Positions 51,357 to 60,911 of a stretch of 64,000 bases of DNA are shown here, one piece after another (positions within the stretch are counted from its first letter, which is position 1; each line of letters begins with the position of its first letter). Below the pieces are notes generated by a model. The model did not search any database and was not told the DNA's origin. It was given only the letters and a program-made list of their open reading frames with translations. The stretch is from Carnobacterium gallinarum DSM 4847. GTDB taxonomy: Bacteria; Bacillota; Bacilli; Lactobacillales; Carnobacteriaceae. Where the stretch lies: positions 2,279,496 through 2,343,495 of the forward strand of contig NZ_JQLU01000005.1 of assembly GCF_000744375.1 (NCBI RefSeq). Reading direction: 5' to 3'. The translations under genes and the position numbers were made by a program.

Positions 51357-52316
51357 ATGAAGAAAGAGTTTGATTTAATTGCTTTAGGGCGTGCGTGTAT
51401 CGATTTAAATGCAGTGGAGTACAATCGTCCAATGGAAGAAACGGCGACATTTAAAAAATATGTAGGTGGATCGCCAGCCAATATTGCGATTGGCAGTGCC
51501 AAATTAGGTGGAAAAGTTGGATTTATCGGTAAAATTCCCGATGACCAACATGGGCGTTATATTCAACACTATTTTGAAGAAGTTGGAGTAGACACAAGTC
51601 AATTAATTATTGATAAAGAGGGGCATAAAGCAGGGTTGGCTTTTACTGAAATCAAGAGCCCAGAGGAATGCAGCATTTTAATGTACCGAGAACAAGTTGC
51701 TGATTTGTATTTACAACCAGAAGAAATTGATGAGGACTATTTAAAAAAAACCAACTTACTTTTGATTTCTGGAACGGCTTTGGCACAAAGTCCTTCGCGC
51801 GAAGCGGTCTTAAAAGCAATATTTTTAGCGAGAAAGAATCAGGTGAAAATTGCTTTTGAATTAGATTATCGCCCTTATACGTGGAAATCAGTTGAAGAAA
51901 CAGCGATTTACTATTCTATTGTTGCAGAACAAGCTGATATCGTGATTGGAACACGAGATGAATATGATGCTTTGGAAGGGAGAACGGGAGGAAATAATGA
52001 AGCAACAATAGCATATTTATTCAAGTATTCACCGGAACTTATTGTCATTAAACATGGAGTTAAAGGGTCTTACGCGTATCAAAAAGATGGAAGCCAGTAT
52101 CAAGCATCGTCGTATAAAACAAAAGTATTAAAAACTTTTGGCGCAGGTGATTCTTATGCAGCCGCATTTTTATATGCGTTGACTATCGGGAAAGAGATTG
52201 ATTTGGCTTTGAAATACGGCAGTGCCTCAGCAGCGATTGTTGTCAGTAAGCATAGTTCTTCAGAGGCAATGCCCACGGCGATAGAGATTGAAAAACTAAT
52301 TGAAGAACAGGCTTAA
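51357..52316 (+). CDS. iolC: 5-dehydro-2-deoxygluconokinase
   Basis: A 319-residue PfkB/ribokinase-family kinase. The N-terminal LIALGRACIDLNAVEYNRPM and GGSPANIAIGSAKLGGKVGF blocks bind the sugar, and FGAGDSYAAAFLYAL near 261-275 carries the catalytic Asp and anion hole. It phosphorylates 5-dehydro-2-deoxygluconate at O6 to give the operon's inducer and the substrate of IolJ aldolase. It begins 14 bases after iolB, with AAAGGAG. Confidence 0.94.
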   Translation: MKKEFDLIALGRACIDLNAVEYNRPMEETATFKKYVGGSPANIAIGSAKLGGKVGFIGKIPDDQHGRYIQHYFEEVGVDTSQLIIDKEGHKAGLAFTEIKSPEECSILMYREQVADLYLQPEEIDEDYLKKTNLLLISGTALAQSPSREAVLKAIFLARKNQVKIAFELDYRPYTWKSVEETAIYYSIVAEQADIVIGTRDEYDALEGRTGGNNEATIAYLFKYSPELIVIKHGVKGSYAYQKDGSQYQASSYKTKVLKTFGAGDSYAAAFLYALTIGKEIDLALKYGSASAAIVVSKHSSSEAMPTAIEIEKLIEEQA

Positions 52317-52329
52317 TGGAGGTCAAAAA

Positions 52330-54246
52330 ATGAATAGAAAAATTCGTTTAACAACGGCTCAAGCTTTAATACGATTCTTAAATCAGCAATACATTCAAAT
52401 TGATGGAAAAGAATTTCCCTTTGTCGAAGGTGTATTTGGTGTATTTGGTCACGGCAATGTTTTAGGAATTGGTCAAGCGTTAGAAGAAAATCCGGGGCAT
52501 TTAAAAGTGATACAAGGAAAAAATGAACAAGGGATGACTCATGCTGCGGTTGCTTTTAGTCGACAAAAACTACGGCAAAAAATTTTTGCAGTTACTGCTT
52601 CAGCTGGACCGGGATCGGCGAATATTATTACGGCGGCAGCAACGGCATTTGCAAATAATATTCCAGTTTTAATCTTACCAGCTGATACATTTGCCTCAAG
52701 ACAGCCTGATCCTGTTCTGCAACAATTGGAACATGAAACTAGCAATGCGACAACGACAAATGATGCATTTAAAGCCGTATCAAAATATTGGGATCGGGTG
52801 CAACGACCAGAACAGTTAATGAGTAGTTTATTACGTGCTTTTGAAGTCATGACAAATCCAGCAACGGCAGGTCCGGTGACAATTTGTATTTCTCAAGATA
52901 CTGAAGGCGAAGCGTATGATTATGATGAAAGTTTCTTTAAAAAACGGGTGCATTATATGGATCGTCAGTTGCCATCGCAGCGGGAATTAATCGGTGGAGT
53001 TGAACGGATTAAGCAAAGTAAAAATCCAGTCATAATTGTTGGTGGTGGCGCACGTTATTCTAGCGCAGGTGAAGAATTAATGGATCTTTCCAAAGCGTAT
53101 CATATTCCTTTAGTAGAAACGCCAGCTGGAAAATCAACGGTACCATCCGATTTTGAAAATAATCTAGGCGGAGTTGGTGTTTTAGGGACTGCGGGTGCAA
53201 ATGCAGTGATTGCTCAAGCCGATTTAATTATTGGAGTGGGGACTCGATATACTGATTTTACAACATCTTCTAAAACAGCCTTTCCATATGATCAAGTAAA
53301 GTTTTTAAATATAAACATTAATCGAATGCATGCTTCAAAATTGGATGCGTTTCAAATGATTGGGGATGCCAAAGAAATATTGGCTGTGATTATACCAGAA
53401 CTATTAGGCTATAAAACAGCTTTTAATAAAGAGATTGGTCAACTGAAGGAGGCGTGGGCAGTTGAGCGAGAACGCTTAAGAACCATTGAGTTTACTAAGG
53501 AAGATTTTACACCAGAAGTAAGTAATCATTTTTCACAAGCAGAGTTAAATGAATACGCAAAAGCATTAAAGACAGAGTTTACGCAAACAAGTGCATTTAT
53601 TACGATTAATGATGAAGTTGCTGAGGATAGCAACGTGATTGGCGCAGCAGGTTCTTTACCAGCTGAAATGCAAAGATTGTGGAAATCTAACGTTCCAGAC
53701 ACCTACCATTTAGAATACGGTTATTCCTGTATGGGATATGAAATTTGTGGCGCACTTGGAGTGAAATTAGCGAATCCAAAGCGAGAAGTATACGCAATGG
53801 TAGGGGACGGGAGCTTTCTAATGCTTCATTCGGAACTAGTGACAGCAATACAATATAACCAAAAAATCAATATCATGTTGTTTGATAATTCTGGATTTGG
53901 AAGTATTAATAATCTTCAAATGAACAGCGGTGGCAATAGTTATAAATGCGAGTTTAGAGATTATCAAAATAAAGTGATGTCGATTGACTATGCTAAAATT
54001 GCTGAGGCCTATGGTGCAAAAGCTTATCGTGCTACTACTCGTGAAGAACTAATTGATGCACTAGCAGATGCTAAAAAGCAAACGGTTTCAACTTTGATTG
54101 AAATGAAAGTTTTGCCAAAAACTATGACAGATGGCTATGGTGGTTGGTGGCGTGTTGGGCTTTCTGAACTCTCAAAAAATCCTAAAGTGCAGACAGCCTA
54201 TAAAAATAGTCAAAAAATGATTCAAGAGCAAGCAAGAGAGTATTAA
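52330..54246 (+). CDS. iolD: 3D-(3,5/4)-trihydroxycyclohexane-1,2-dione hydrolase
   Basis: A ~638-residue thiamine-diphosphate enzyme. FVEGVFGVFGHGNVLGIGQA and VIQGKNEQGMTHAAVAFSRQ form the N-terminal TPP pyrimidine domain (with Glu), and MVGDGSFLMLHSELVTAIQY near 490-510 plus FDNSGFGSINNLQ carry the diphosphate/Mg motif. It opens the cyclohexane ring of the inositol pathway. I choose ATG 52330 (GGAGGTC upstream) over the earlier ATG 52300, which lies inside iolC. Confidence 0.94.
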   Translation: MNRKIRLTTAQALIRFLNQQYIQIDGKEFPFVEGVFGVFGHGNVLGIGQALEENPGHLKVIQGKNEQGMTHAAVAFSRQKLRQKIFAVTASAGPGSANIITAAATAFANNIPVLILPADTFASRQPDPVLQQLEHETSNATTTNDAFKAVSKYWDRVQRPEQLMSSLLRAFEVMTNPATAGPVTICISQDTEGEAYDYDESFFKKRVHYMDRQLPSQRELIGGVERIKQSKNPVIIVGGGARYSSAGEELMDLSKAYHIPLVETPAGKSTVPSDFENNLGGVGVLGTAGANAVIAQADLIIGVGTRYTDFTTSSKTAFPYDQVKFLNININRMHASKLDAFQMIGDAKEILAVIIPELLGYKTAFNKEIGQLKEAWAVERERLRTIEFTKEDFTPEVSNHFSQAELNEYAKALKTEFTQTSAFITINDEVAEDSNVIGAAGSLPAEMQRLWKSNVPDTYHLEYGYSCMGYEICGALGVKLANPKREVYAMVGDGSFLMLHSELVTAIQYNQKINIMLFDNSGFGSINNLQMNSGGNSYKCEFRDYQNKVMSIDYAKIAEAYGAKAYRATTREELIDALADAKKQTVSTLIEMKVLPKTMTDGYGGWWRVGLSELSKNPKVQTAYKNSQKMIQEQAREY

Positions 54247-54313
54247 AAAAATAAATTTTGAGAAACTACCAATTAAACCAGATATAAAAATAGACAGATG
54301 GAGGCAAATAATA

Positions 54314-55318
54314 ATGGAAATTAAAGTAGGCGTAATCGGAACAGGTGCAATTGGGCGTGAACATATTAAACGGTTAAATGGAAAAGTTCAAGGAGCTGTA
54401 GTTACAGCCATTTCGGATATTGATGTGGCTGGGGCAACAAAGCTAGCCAACGAAATGAATGCTACTTTTTTTAAAACTGGAGAAGAGTTAATTGCTTCTG
54501 AAGAAGTAGATGTTGTTTTAGTTACTTCATGGGATCCTACTCACGAACAATATGTTTTAGAATCCATTAAACAGGGCAAATATGTTTTCTGTGAAAAACC
54601 TTTAGCAACAGATAGTGATGGTTGCCGAAGAATTGTTGAAGCGGAGTTGGCAGCAGGCAAACAGCTTGTGCAAGTTGGCTTTATGCGTCGTTATGATCGT
54701 GGGTATATTGAATTAAAAGAAGCAATTGAGTCGAAAAAATTTGGAGAAGCTTTAATGCTTCACTGTGCCCATAGAAATCCTAGTGCAGATAGCAACTATA
54801 CGACTCCAATGGCCATCAGTAATACAGCAATTCATGAAATTGATGTTTTAAGATGGTTGTTAGAAGAAGACTATGACACCGTGCAAATGATTTTGCCGAA
54901 GAAAACAAAGAATACTCATGAAAAATTACACGATCCTCAGTTATTGATTTTCCAAACAAAATCAGGCGTGACAATTGATTTAGAAGTGTTTGTTAACTGC
55001 CGATTTGGGTACGATATAAAATGTGATGTTGTTTGTGAAACGGGAGAAATAGGTTTGGTTGATCCAGTTTATACAAAAATAAAATCTGAAGGAAAAAATT
55101 ATACACAAGTTTCACCAGACTGGCAAACACGCTTTATTGAAGCCTATGATTATGAGTTTCAATTGTGGATTGACTCCATTCGACGTGGAGTCATTGATGG
55201 GCCTTCAGCATGGGATGGTTATGTGGCATCTATCACGATGGTTGCTTGTCATGATTCCAGAGAAAGTGGTGAAAAAGTTAAGATTGAAATTGAAGAACGT
55301 CCAGATATGTATAACTAA
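54314..55318 (+). CDS. iolG: Inositol 2-dehydrogenase (Gfo/Idh/MocA family)
   Basis: A 334-residue Rossmann oxidoreductase. NAD binding is by KVGVIGTGAIGREHIKRL at 4-21; the catalytic Lys is in FCEKPLATDSDG near 94-105, and ISNTAIHEIDVLRWLLEEDY near 169-188 carries the Asp and His of the active site. It oxidises myo-inositol to scyllo-inosose, the first catabolic step. It sits between iolD and iolE with GGAGGC upstream. Confidence 0.93.
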   Translation: MEIKVGVIGTGAIGREHIKRLNGKVQGAVVTAISDIDVAGATKLANEMNATFFKTGEELIASEEVDVVLVTSWDPTHEQYVLESIKQGKYVFCEKPLATDSDGCRRIVEAELAAGKQLVQVGFMRRYDRGYIELKEAIESKKFGEALMLHCAHRNPSADSNYTTPMAISNTAIHEIDVLRWLLEEDYDTVQMILPKKTKNTHEKLHDPQLLIFQTKSGVTIDLEVFVNCRFGYDIKCDVVCETGEIGLVDPVYTKIKSEGKNYTQVSPDWQTRFIEAYDYEFQLWIDSIRRGVIDGPSAWDGYVASITMVACHDSRESGEKVKIEIEERPDMYN

Positions 55319-55340
55319 AAGATAAATTGGAGGAATGAAA

Positions 55341-56231
55341 ATGACTGGAAAAGTTCAATTAGCGATTGCACCAATTGCGTGGACAAATGATGACATGCCA
55401 GAGTTAGGACAGGAGAATACATTTGAACAGTGTATTAGTGAAATGGCCTTAGCAGGATATACTGGAACAGAAATTGGAAATAAATATCCTAGAGATGCCG
55501 AAGTTTTACGTAAATATTTGGATCTTCGAGGTTTAAATGTAGCGAGTGCTTGGTTTAGCAGTTTCTTAACAACAGAGTCCTTTGAAGAAACTAAAATGGC
55601 TTTCTTAAAACATCGTGATTTTTTATATGGGATGGGAGCAAAAGTGATTGTTGTTTCTGAACAAGGTCGAAGTATTCAAGGTGAGATGGAGACGCCTTTA
55701 TTTGAACAAAAGCCTATTTTTACAGAAGAAGAATGGCAAAAGCTAGCAACAGGACTAGAGCGCTTAGGCGAGTTGGCTCATGAAAAAGAGATGGAGATTG
55801 TTTACCATCATCATATGGGAACAGGAGTCCAAACAACAGCTGAAATCCACCAGCTGATGGAACGAACTGATCCCAAAAAAGTTAGTTTACTCTTTGACAC
55901 GGGGCATTTAGTTTTCTCAGGAGAAGATCCATTAGTAATTTATGCAGACTACAAAGATCGGATTAAACACATTCATTTTAAGGACTTACGATTGGATGTA
56001 TCAGAGGGTGTTAAACAGAACAAGGAGAGCTTTTTAACAGGAGTTAGAAAAGGTGCCTTTACTGTTCCAGGAGATGGTTTAATCGATTTTGCACCAATTT
56101 GGTCAGCCATTCAGGCAAATGGATATGAAGGTTGGATTGTCGTTGAAGCAGAACAAGACCCTGCTATCGCAAATCCTTTTGAATACGCAAAAAAAGCAAG
56201 AGAATATATCCGAGGGATTACAAATATATAA
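55341..56231 (+). CDS. iolE: Myo-inosose-2 dehydratase
   Basis: A ~296-residue TIM-barrel (xylose isomerase-like) dehydratase. It starts KVQLAIAPIAWTNDDMPELG, a typical IolE N-terminus, and has metal-site segments EIVYHHHMGTGVQTTAEIHQ near 153-172, LLFDTGHLVFSGEDP near 186-200 and IKHIHFKDLR near 211-220. It dehydrates scyllo-inosose to the trihydroxycyclohexanedione used by IolD. Start ATG 55341 fits the GGAGG at 55329-55333; ATG 55335 is too close. Confidence 0.93.
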   Translation: MTGKVQLAIAPIAWTNDDMPELGQENTFEQCISEMALAGYTGTEIGNKYPRDAEVLRKYLDLRGLNVASAWFSSFLTTESFEETKMAFLKHRDFLYGMGAKVIVVSEQGRSIQGEMETPLFEQKPIFTEEEWQKLATGLERLGELAHEKEMEIVYHHHMGTGVQTTAEIHQLMERTDPKKVSLLFDTGHLVFSGEDPLVIYADYKDRIKHIHFKDLRLDVSEGVKQNKESFLTGVRKGAFTVPGDGLIDFAPIWSAIQANGYEGWIVVEAEQDPAIANPFEYAKKAREYIRGITNI

Positions 56232-56254
56232 GTTAAAGTCAGGAGCTGGAAGAA

Positions 56255-57862
56255 GTGAATCTTTTTTCTCTAATTAGTTTTCTTGTTATTGTAAGCTGTG
56301 TATGGCTGTTTGCGTATAAACGCTCTCGAGGTGTAGATACCTCTGGAGCTGAGGGGTTCTTTATGGGGGGGCGCAGTTTGACGGCAATCCCAATTGCGGG
56401 GACCATTATTATGACAAACCTATCCACTGAACAAATTGTCGGTCAAAATGGTCAAAGTTATTTTGCGGGGATGGAAGTAATGGCGTGGGAAGTCACTTCC
56501 GCTATCGCAATTGTTGCTTTAGCTGTAATCTTTTTACCAAAATATTTTAAATACGGTATTGATACGGTTTCTGATTTTATTGAAATCCGTTATGATACAT
56601 TAACTAAAAGAATTATTTCTATTTTATTTATTATTACGTATATGGTTTCTTTTTTACCAGTAGTACTTTATTCAGGTTCACTAGTCTTTAATAAGATTTT
56701 TAGGATAGATGAGCTTTTAAATGTTCGCCCTATTGTTGCGATTATATTAGTTGCAATGGTGATTGGTGTTGTGGGGATTTTATATCTATTAATTGGTGGA
56801 CTTTCATTAAGCGCAAATAGTGATACGGTTTATGGTGTTGGACTCTTAGCTTGTGGTTTATTGATTCCAATTTTAGGCGTAATGAAATTAGGCGATGGTA
56901 GCTTTATTGGTGGAATTGATTCGATTATTGATCAAACTCCATGGCTACTAAATTCAGTAGGATCAATTGATTCAGCAGTTGTTCCTTGGCCAACATTATT
57001 TACAGGGATGCTATTTAATAATCTATATTTCTGGTGTACAAATCAAATGATTGTTCAAAAAGCATTGTCAGGTAAAAGTTTGGCAGAAGCTCAAAAAGGT
57101 GCCTTTTTAGTTGGTTTGTTTAAAGTTTTTGGTGCCTTATTCTTAGTTTTCCCAGGAATTGTCGCACGGAATTTGTTTGGTGAAACTTTAATGAATAATC
57201 CTGATAATGCTTATCCTCAGCTCGTGACGGTTGCGTTGCCACAAGTTTTATTTGGAGTTTTTGCGGCAGTTATCTTTGGAGCTATTTTATCTTCTTTTGC
57301 AGGAGCTTTAAATGCAACTGCTACACTATTTTCTTTAGACTTTTATAAACCACTAATAAATAAAAAAGCAGATGATCGGCAAGTAGCTCGAGCTGGGAAA
57401 ATTACGACGATTATTGTTGGAATTATTTCTGTAACCGTAGCACCATTCATTTCATTTGCTCCAGCAGGCTTGTATCAATTCGTTCAGGAATTTAACGGTT
57501 TGTATAATATGCCTTTATTAGTCATTATTCTTTTTGCATTTTATTCAAAAAAAGCTACGGCATTTTCAGCAAAAGTAACAATTAGTACTCATATTATTCT
57601 CTATATATTATCAAAAATTTTCTTGAAAGATATTCATTTCCTCTATGTTTTAAGTCTTCTGTTTTTCTTAGACGTGCTGATTATGTTGGCAATCTCTAAA
57701 TGGAAACCAGACGGAGAATTTCACTTGGATTCTTTCAAAACCAAGGTGGATATTAGACCTTGGCGGCATACCAAAGTCGCTTCGATTGTTTTAGTAATTG
57801 TTGTAATTTTGACCTATGTTGCTTTTTCTCCAATTGGATTAGCCGGTGGAGGATTGTTTTAA
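56255..57862 (+). CDS. Sodium:solute symporter, probable inositol transporter
   Basis: A 535-residue SSS-family (SLC5-like) symporter with about 13-14 membrane helices. EGFFMGGRSLTAIPIAGTII and MTNLSTEQIVGQNGQSYFAG near 30-70 are SGLT-type core motifs, and SSFAGALNATATLFSLDFYK near 349-368 holds the Na-binding helix. It probably imports myo-inositol with sodium, since it is in the iol operon (24 bases after iolE). This replaces the MFS-type IolT found in Bacillus. Start is GTG 56255 with AGGAGC and GGAAGA upstream. Confidence 0.87.
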   Translation: MNLFSLISFLVIVSCVWLFAYKRSRGVDTSGAEGFFMGGRSLTAIPIAGTIIMTNLSTEQIVGQNGQSYFAGMEVMAWEVTSAIAIVALAVIFLPKYFKYGIDTVSDFIEIRYDTLTKRIISILFIITYMVSFLPVVLYSGSLVFNKIFRIDELLNVRPIVAIILVAMVIGVVGILYLLIGGLSLSANSDTVYGVGLLACGLLIPILGVMKLGDGSFIGGIDSIIDQTPWLLNSVGSIDSAVVPWPTLFTGMLFNNLYFWCTNQMIVQKALSGKSLAEAQKGAFLVGLFKVFGALFLVFPGIVARNLFGETLMNNPDNAYPQLVTVALPQVLFGVFAAVIFGAILSSFAGALNATATLFSLDFYKPLINKKADDRQVARAGKITTIIVGIISVTVAPFISFAPAGLYQFVQEFNGLYNMPLLVIILFAFYSKKATAFSAKVTISTHIILYILSKIFLKDIHFLYVLSLLFFLDVLIMLAISKWKPDGEFHLDSFKTKVDIRPWRHTKVASIVLVIVVILTYVAFSPIGLAGGGLF

Positions 57863-57908
57863 CGAAGCAATAAGTAAGTAGGAATTTAGAGTGAAATGAG
57901 GAGAAATG

Positions 57909-58220
57909 ATGAATAAAACGATTTTAATTATTTGTGAAACTGGAATTAGTGCGTCCTTACTAGTATCTAAGATGTTAACATCGGTGAGAAAGCAGAAGTT
58001 AGCTTATGATATTGATTATGCACCTGTTGGACGAATACAGGAAAAATTAAGTTATGGAAGAAACTATGATGTAATTTTATTAACACCACAAGTCACTCGT
58101 TATGAATCAGAAATTAACCAACTTATTCTAGAGGAAGAACCAAATTCACAGTTTATTTTTATTCAACCAGATGAATTTCGCTATATGGATGCAGATAAAA
58201 TTATTCAACGTATCCAATAA
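57909..58220 (+). CDS. Orphan PTS EIIB component, lactose/cellobiose type
   Basis: A ~103-residue EIIB domain of the Lac/Cel (chitobiose) family: the phosphorylatable Cys is in ILIICETGISASLLVSKM near residue 10, with VILLTPQVTRYESEIN typical of the fold. No EIIA or EIIC gene is in the neighbourhood. It is the last gene of the inositol operon (46 bases after the symporter, own GAGGAG site). It may be a leftover transporter part or have a regulatory role, for instance phosphorylation of a partner. Start ATG 57909 is better spaced than 57906. Confidence 0.8.
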   Translation: MNKTILIICETGISASLLVSKMLTSVRKQKLAYDIDYAPVGRIQEKLSYGRNYDVILLTPQVTRYESEINQLILEEEPNSQFIFIQPDEFRYMDADKIIQRIQ

Positions 58221-58270
58221 AAAAGCACTGGTATAGAGAGAAACTGAGACGAAAGTATTTATGTAGATAG

Positions 58271-58317
58271 AAACCTTGAAATAAAGCTATTTTTTAGTTT
58301 TGTCCCAAGGTTTTTGT
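58271..58317 (+). terminator. Probable terminator of the iol operon
   Basis: AAACCTTG and CAAGGTTT pair around an AT-rich interior and are followed by T5. The long loop makes it weaker than the other terminators here. Confidence 0.5.
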
Positions 58318-58460
58318 TATGTTATTAAAGACGTAATTTATTTTTAAGAAAATAAAAAATTAAAGAGAACTAAATTTAGAAGAGAATAAAACGATTTTAT
58401 TCATTTTTAGATATATGACATGTTATAATATGTTTTTAAGCTGAAAATGGAGTGAATAAA

Positions 58461-58793
58461 ATGATTTGGTACAGTACATTAGGATTATTATTTTTTATTT
58501 TTAGTTGTCTTCTAGTTGTTTCATTTTTCTTACAGATTTTGTTTCGGATGGAGTTACGGAATTTAAAACGCAGAAAGCCACAAAAAGAAAAAAATATTCT
58601 TAAGTGGGAAGAGAGAATGATTCCTCTTATAAAAAAAGTGAAATTAATCAATTATATTTTTATAGTTAGCGTATCTAGCGTTGTTGTTCTTTTTTTCGTA
58701 TTAAGTTTGTATACAGCCATATTACAACGTACAAATCAACTATCCTTGGAGTCAATTACGAATCAACTAAAAGCGGAATATATCTGGGAATAG
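58461..58793 (+). CDS. Small two-helix membrane protein
   Basis: A ~110-residue protein with hydrophobic segments at residues ~3-27 (YSTLGLLFFIFSCLLVVSFF) and ~62-87 (YIFIVSVSSVVVLFFVLSLY), separated by a basic loop (RRKPQKEKNILKWEERM) that should face the cytosol. TGGAGTGA precedes ATG 58461. I do not recognise a family, and there is no operon partner: it stands alone between the iol operon and the aldo/keto reductase. Confidence 0.65.
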   Translation: MIWYSTLGLLFFIFSCLLVVSFFLQILFRMELRNLKRRKPQKEKNILKWEERMIPLIKKVKLINYIFIVSVSSVVVLFFVLSLYTAILQRTNQLSLESITNQLKAEYIWE

Positions 58794-58883
58794 ACTAAAA
58801 TGAATTATCTAGTTTGCAACAGCTTTCATTAAAGTGTAAAATAAACACAGTAAGGACAAATGTGGAAAATAGGAGGAACTAGT

Positions 58884-59801
58884 GTGAATAAAATTAATTT
58901 AGGTCAAAGTGGTTTATTAGCCTCAGAGATTGCTTTAGGATGTATGCGTATGGCAGATCTTTCGGTGGAAGATGCTAGCAAAGTGATTCAAACATCATTC
59001 GACAATGGCATTAATTTTTACGATCATGCCGATATTTATGGTGGTGGAAAATCAGAAGAGGTTTTTGCCAAGGCTTTAAAAGAAACATCGATTACACGTG
59101 ATGAGATTTTACTTCAATCAAAATGTGGCATTCGTAAAGGAAGCTTTGATTTTTCTAAGGAACATATTATTCAATCGGTTGAAGGTAGTTTGAAACGCTT
59201 AGATGTAGACTATCTTGATGCCTTATTGCTACATCGTCCAGATACATTGGTGGAGCCAGAGGAAGTTGCAGAAGCTTTCAATGAACTGCATCAAGCCGGT
59301 AAAGTGAAACAATTTGGTGTTAGTAATCAAAACCCAATGCAAATTGAATTATTGCAAAAATTTGTTGATCAAAAATTAATTGTGAACCAATTACAATTCG
59401 GTGTTATGCATACTGGTATGATTGATGCTGGAATTAATGTAAATATGAAAAATCCAGCAAGTATCGATCATGATAACAGCATCTTGGATTATTCACGTTT
59501 ACATGATATGACGATTCAAGCCTGGTCTCCTTATCAATATGGAATGTTTGAAGGGGTTTTCTTAGGCAACGACAAGTTCCCAGAAGTGAATGCATGTATC
59601 GATGAGTTAGCAGCGAAAAAAGGCGTAACGAATTCAGCCATTGCCACGGCTTGGATATTGCGTCACCCTGCTAAAATTCAAACAATTATTGGATCAATGA
59701 ATCCAACTAGAATTAACGATATTGTGAAAGCATCAACGATTACCTTAAGTCGTGAAGAATGGTATAGCATCTATCTAGCTGCTGGAAATGTTCTTCCGTA
59801 A
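58884..59801 (+). CDS. Aldo/keto reductase (YdhF/YcsN-like)
   Basis: A ~305-residue AKR. The catalytic tetrad is seen as Asp and Tyr in FYDHADIYGGGKSEEVF (near 45-50), Lys in LLQSKCGIRKG (near 77) and His in DALLLHRPDTL (near 115). The IQTIIGSMNPTRINDIVKAS end binds NADPH. It resembles the YdhF group of oxidoreductases with unknown physiological substrate. Start GTG 58884 is seven bases after AGGAGG; the ATG at 58860 lies before that site. Monocistronic with a terminator. Confidence 0.87.
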   Translation: MNKINLGQSGLLASEIALGCMRMADLSVEDASKVIQTSFDNGINFYDHADIYGGGKSEEVFAKALKETSITRDEILLQSKCGIRKGSFDFSKEHIIQSVEGSLKRLDVDYLDALLLHRPDTLVEPEEVAEAFNELHQAGKVKQFGVSNQNPMQIELLQKFVDQKLIVNQLQFGVMHTGMIDAGINVNMKNPASIDHDNSILDYSRLHDMTIQAWSPYQYGMFEGVFLGNDKFPEVNACIDELAAKKGVTNSAIATAWILRHPAKIQTIIGSMNPTRINDIVKASTITLSREEWYSIYLAAGNVLP

Positions 59802-59807
59802 AGTACA

Positions 59808-59839
59808 AAAAACTAGACACGTGAGTGCCTAGTTTTTTT
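59808..59839. terminator. Bidirectional terminator between convergent genes
   Basis: AAACTAGACAC pairs with GTGCCTAGTTT and has A/T runs on both sides; it serves the aldo/keto reductase and the AEC transporter genes. Confidence 0.85.
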
Positions 59840-60749
59840 ACATAAACAAGATTAAGATTCCAGTCATAATAAGTAAGGACAAGAGAATACTGGCAGATGA
59901 TAAAAACCCTGCAATTGATTCTTTTGCACCAAACACAATCGAATTAATTGTAGATAAACTAGCAATTGGAGCAAAGGCAATTAAAACCAATACTTTTCGG
60001 ACTAATTCAGGAAAGGGCAATGCAAAATAAAAGAAGCAAGCCATAATACTAGCAAAGAAATAACGAGTTGCTAAAATTTTAAGTACAACACTTAAATCTT
60101 TTTTATCAATCTTAATTTCCAAATATAACCCAATCATAAACATTGAGAGAAAGGCATTGCCACTAGAAAATAAATGGACAATCGAAAGAACTGATTCAGG
60201 TAAAGTGAGGCGGAAAACAGCTAATAGAAACATCAGAATATAGATGCTAAATGGTGGCGAAGCAAAAAGTCGTTTGATGATTTTTATTAAGGAAAATTTT
60301 TCTTCTTTTTTACCGGTCATTCCTTCAGTTACGGCCATCGTTCCCCCAGAAAGCATTAAGGCATTTCCCATATCAAACATTCCTAAGATTGGAACAGCAG
60401 CACCAAAAAATCCTTGAACAAAGGGCATGGTAAAATTGCCAATATTGTAACCAGCAATACTAAACATCAACAAGCCACGTTCAGTAGGTGCTTGTTTACG
60501 AGCAAGAAATCCACCAATAGTTACTAGTAAAATATTGGAGCAAAGACCAAGTAAGATGAGTAGGAAAAAGGTTGAATTAACTTGAATACCGTTGAAACCA
60601 ACAATAATAGCTGCTGGCAAAGTGAGATTAACAATTAATTTAGACAGTAAATGACCATCACTTGTTTTGAAAAGTCCAGCGCTTTTTAAGACATATGCCA
60701 TAAAAATAATTAATAAAAAGCCAAGTGCTTGCAATAAAATAATTGACAT
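59838..60749 (-). CDS. AEC family (auxin efflux carrier-like) transporter
   Basis: A 303-residue membrane protein with ten predicted helices. LLQALGFLLIIFMAYVLKSA and IVNLTLPAAIIVGFNGIQVN at the N-terminus and SIAGYNIGNFTMPFVQGFFG near 93-112 are typical of bacterial AEC transporters, which export small organic acids such as malate or pyruvate. No neighbour reveals the substrate. It stands alone on the minus strand with AAAGGAG upstream. Confidence 0.85.
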   Translation of the reverse strand: MSIILLQALGFLLIIFMAYVLKSAGLFKTSDGHLLSKLIVNLTLPAAIIVGFNGIQVNSTFFLLILLGLCSNILLVTIGGFLARKQAPTERGLLMFSIAGYNIGNFTMPFVQGFFGAAVPILGMFDMGNALMLSGGTMAVTEGMTGKKEEKFSLIKIIKRLFASPPFSIYILMFLLAVFRLTLPESVLSIVHLFSSGNAFLSMFMIGLYLEIKIDKKDLSVVLKILATRYFFASIMACFFYFALPFPELVRKVLVLIAFAPIASLSTINSIVFGAKESIAGFLSSASILLSLLIMTGILILFM

Positions 60750-60911
60750 AAATTTGAAAACTCCTTTGTTAAATAATGTGTTTGTGGCGTCTACTAGTAG
60801 TTCCTACTTTGATCGAATAAGATTCGATTTATGCTATTTAAGTATACCGAACCTGAAGACTAAAACCTAGAAAATTCAATTAAAATTAAAAGAAAAGGAG
60901 TAAGGATAGAG

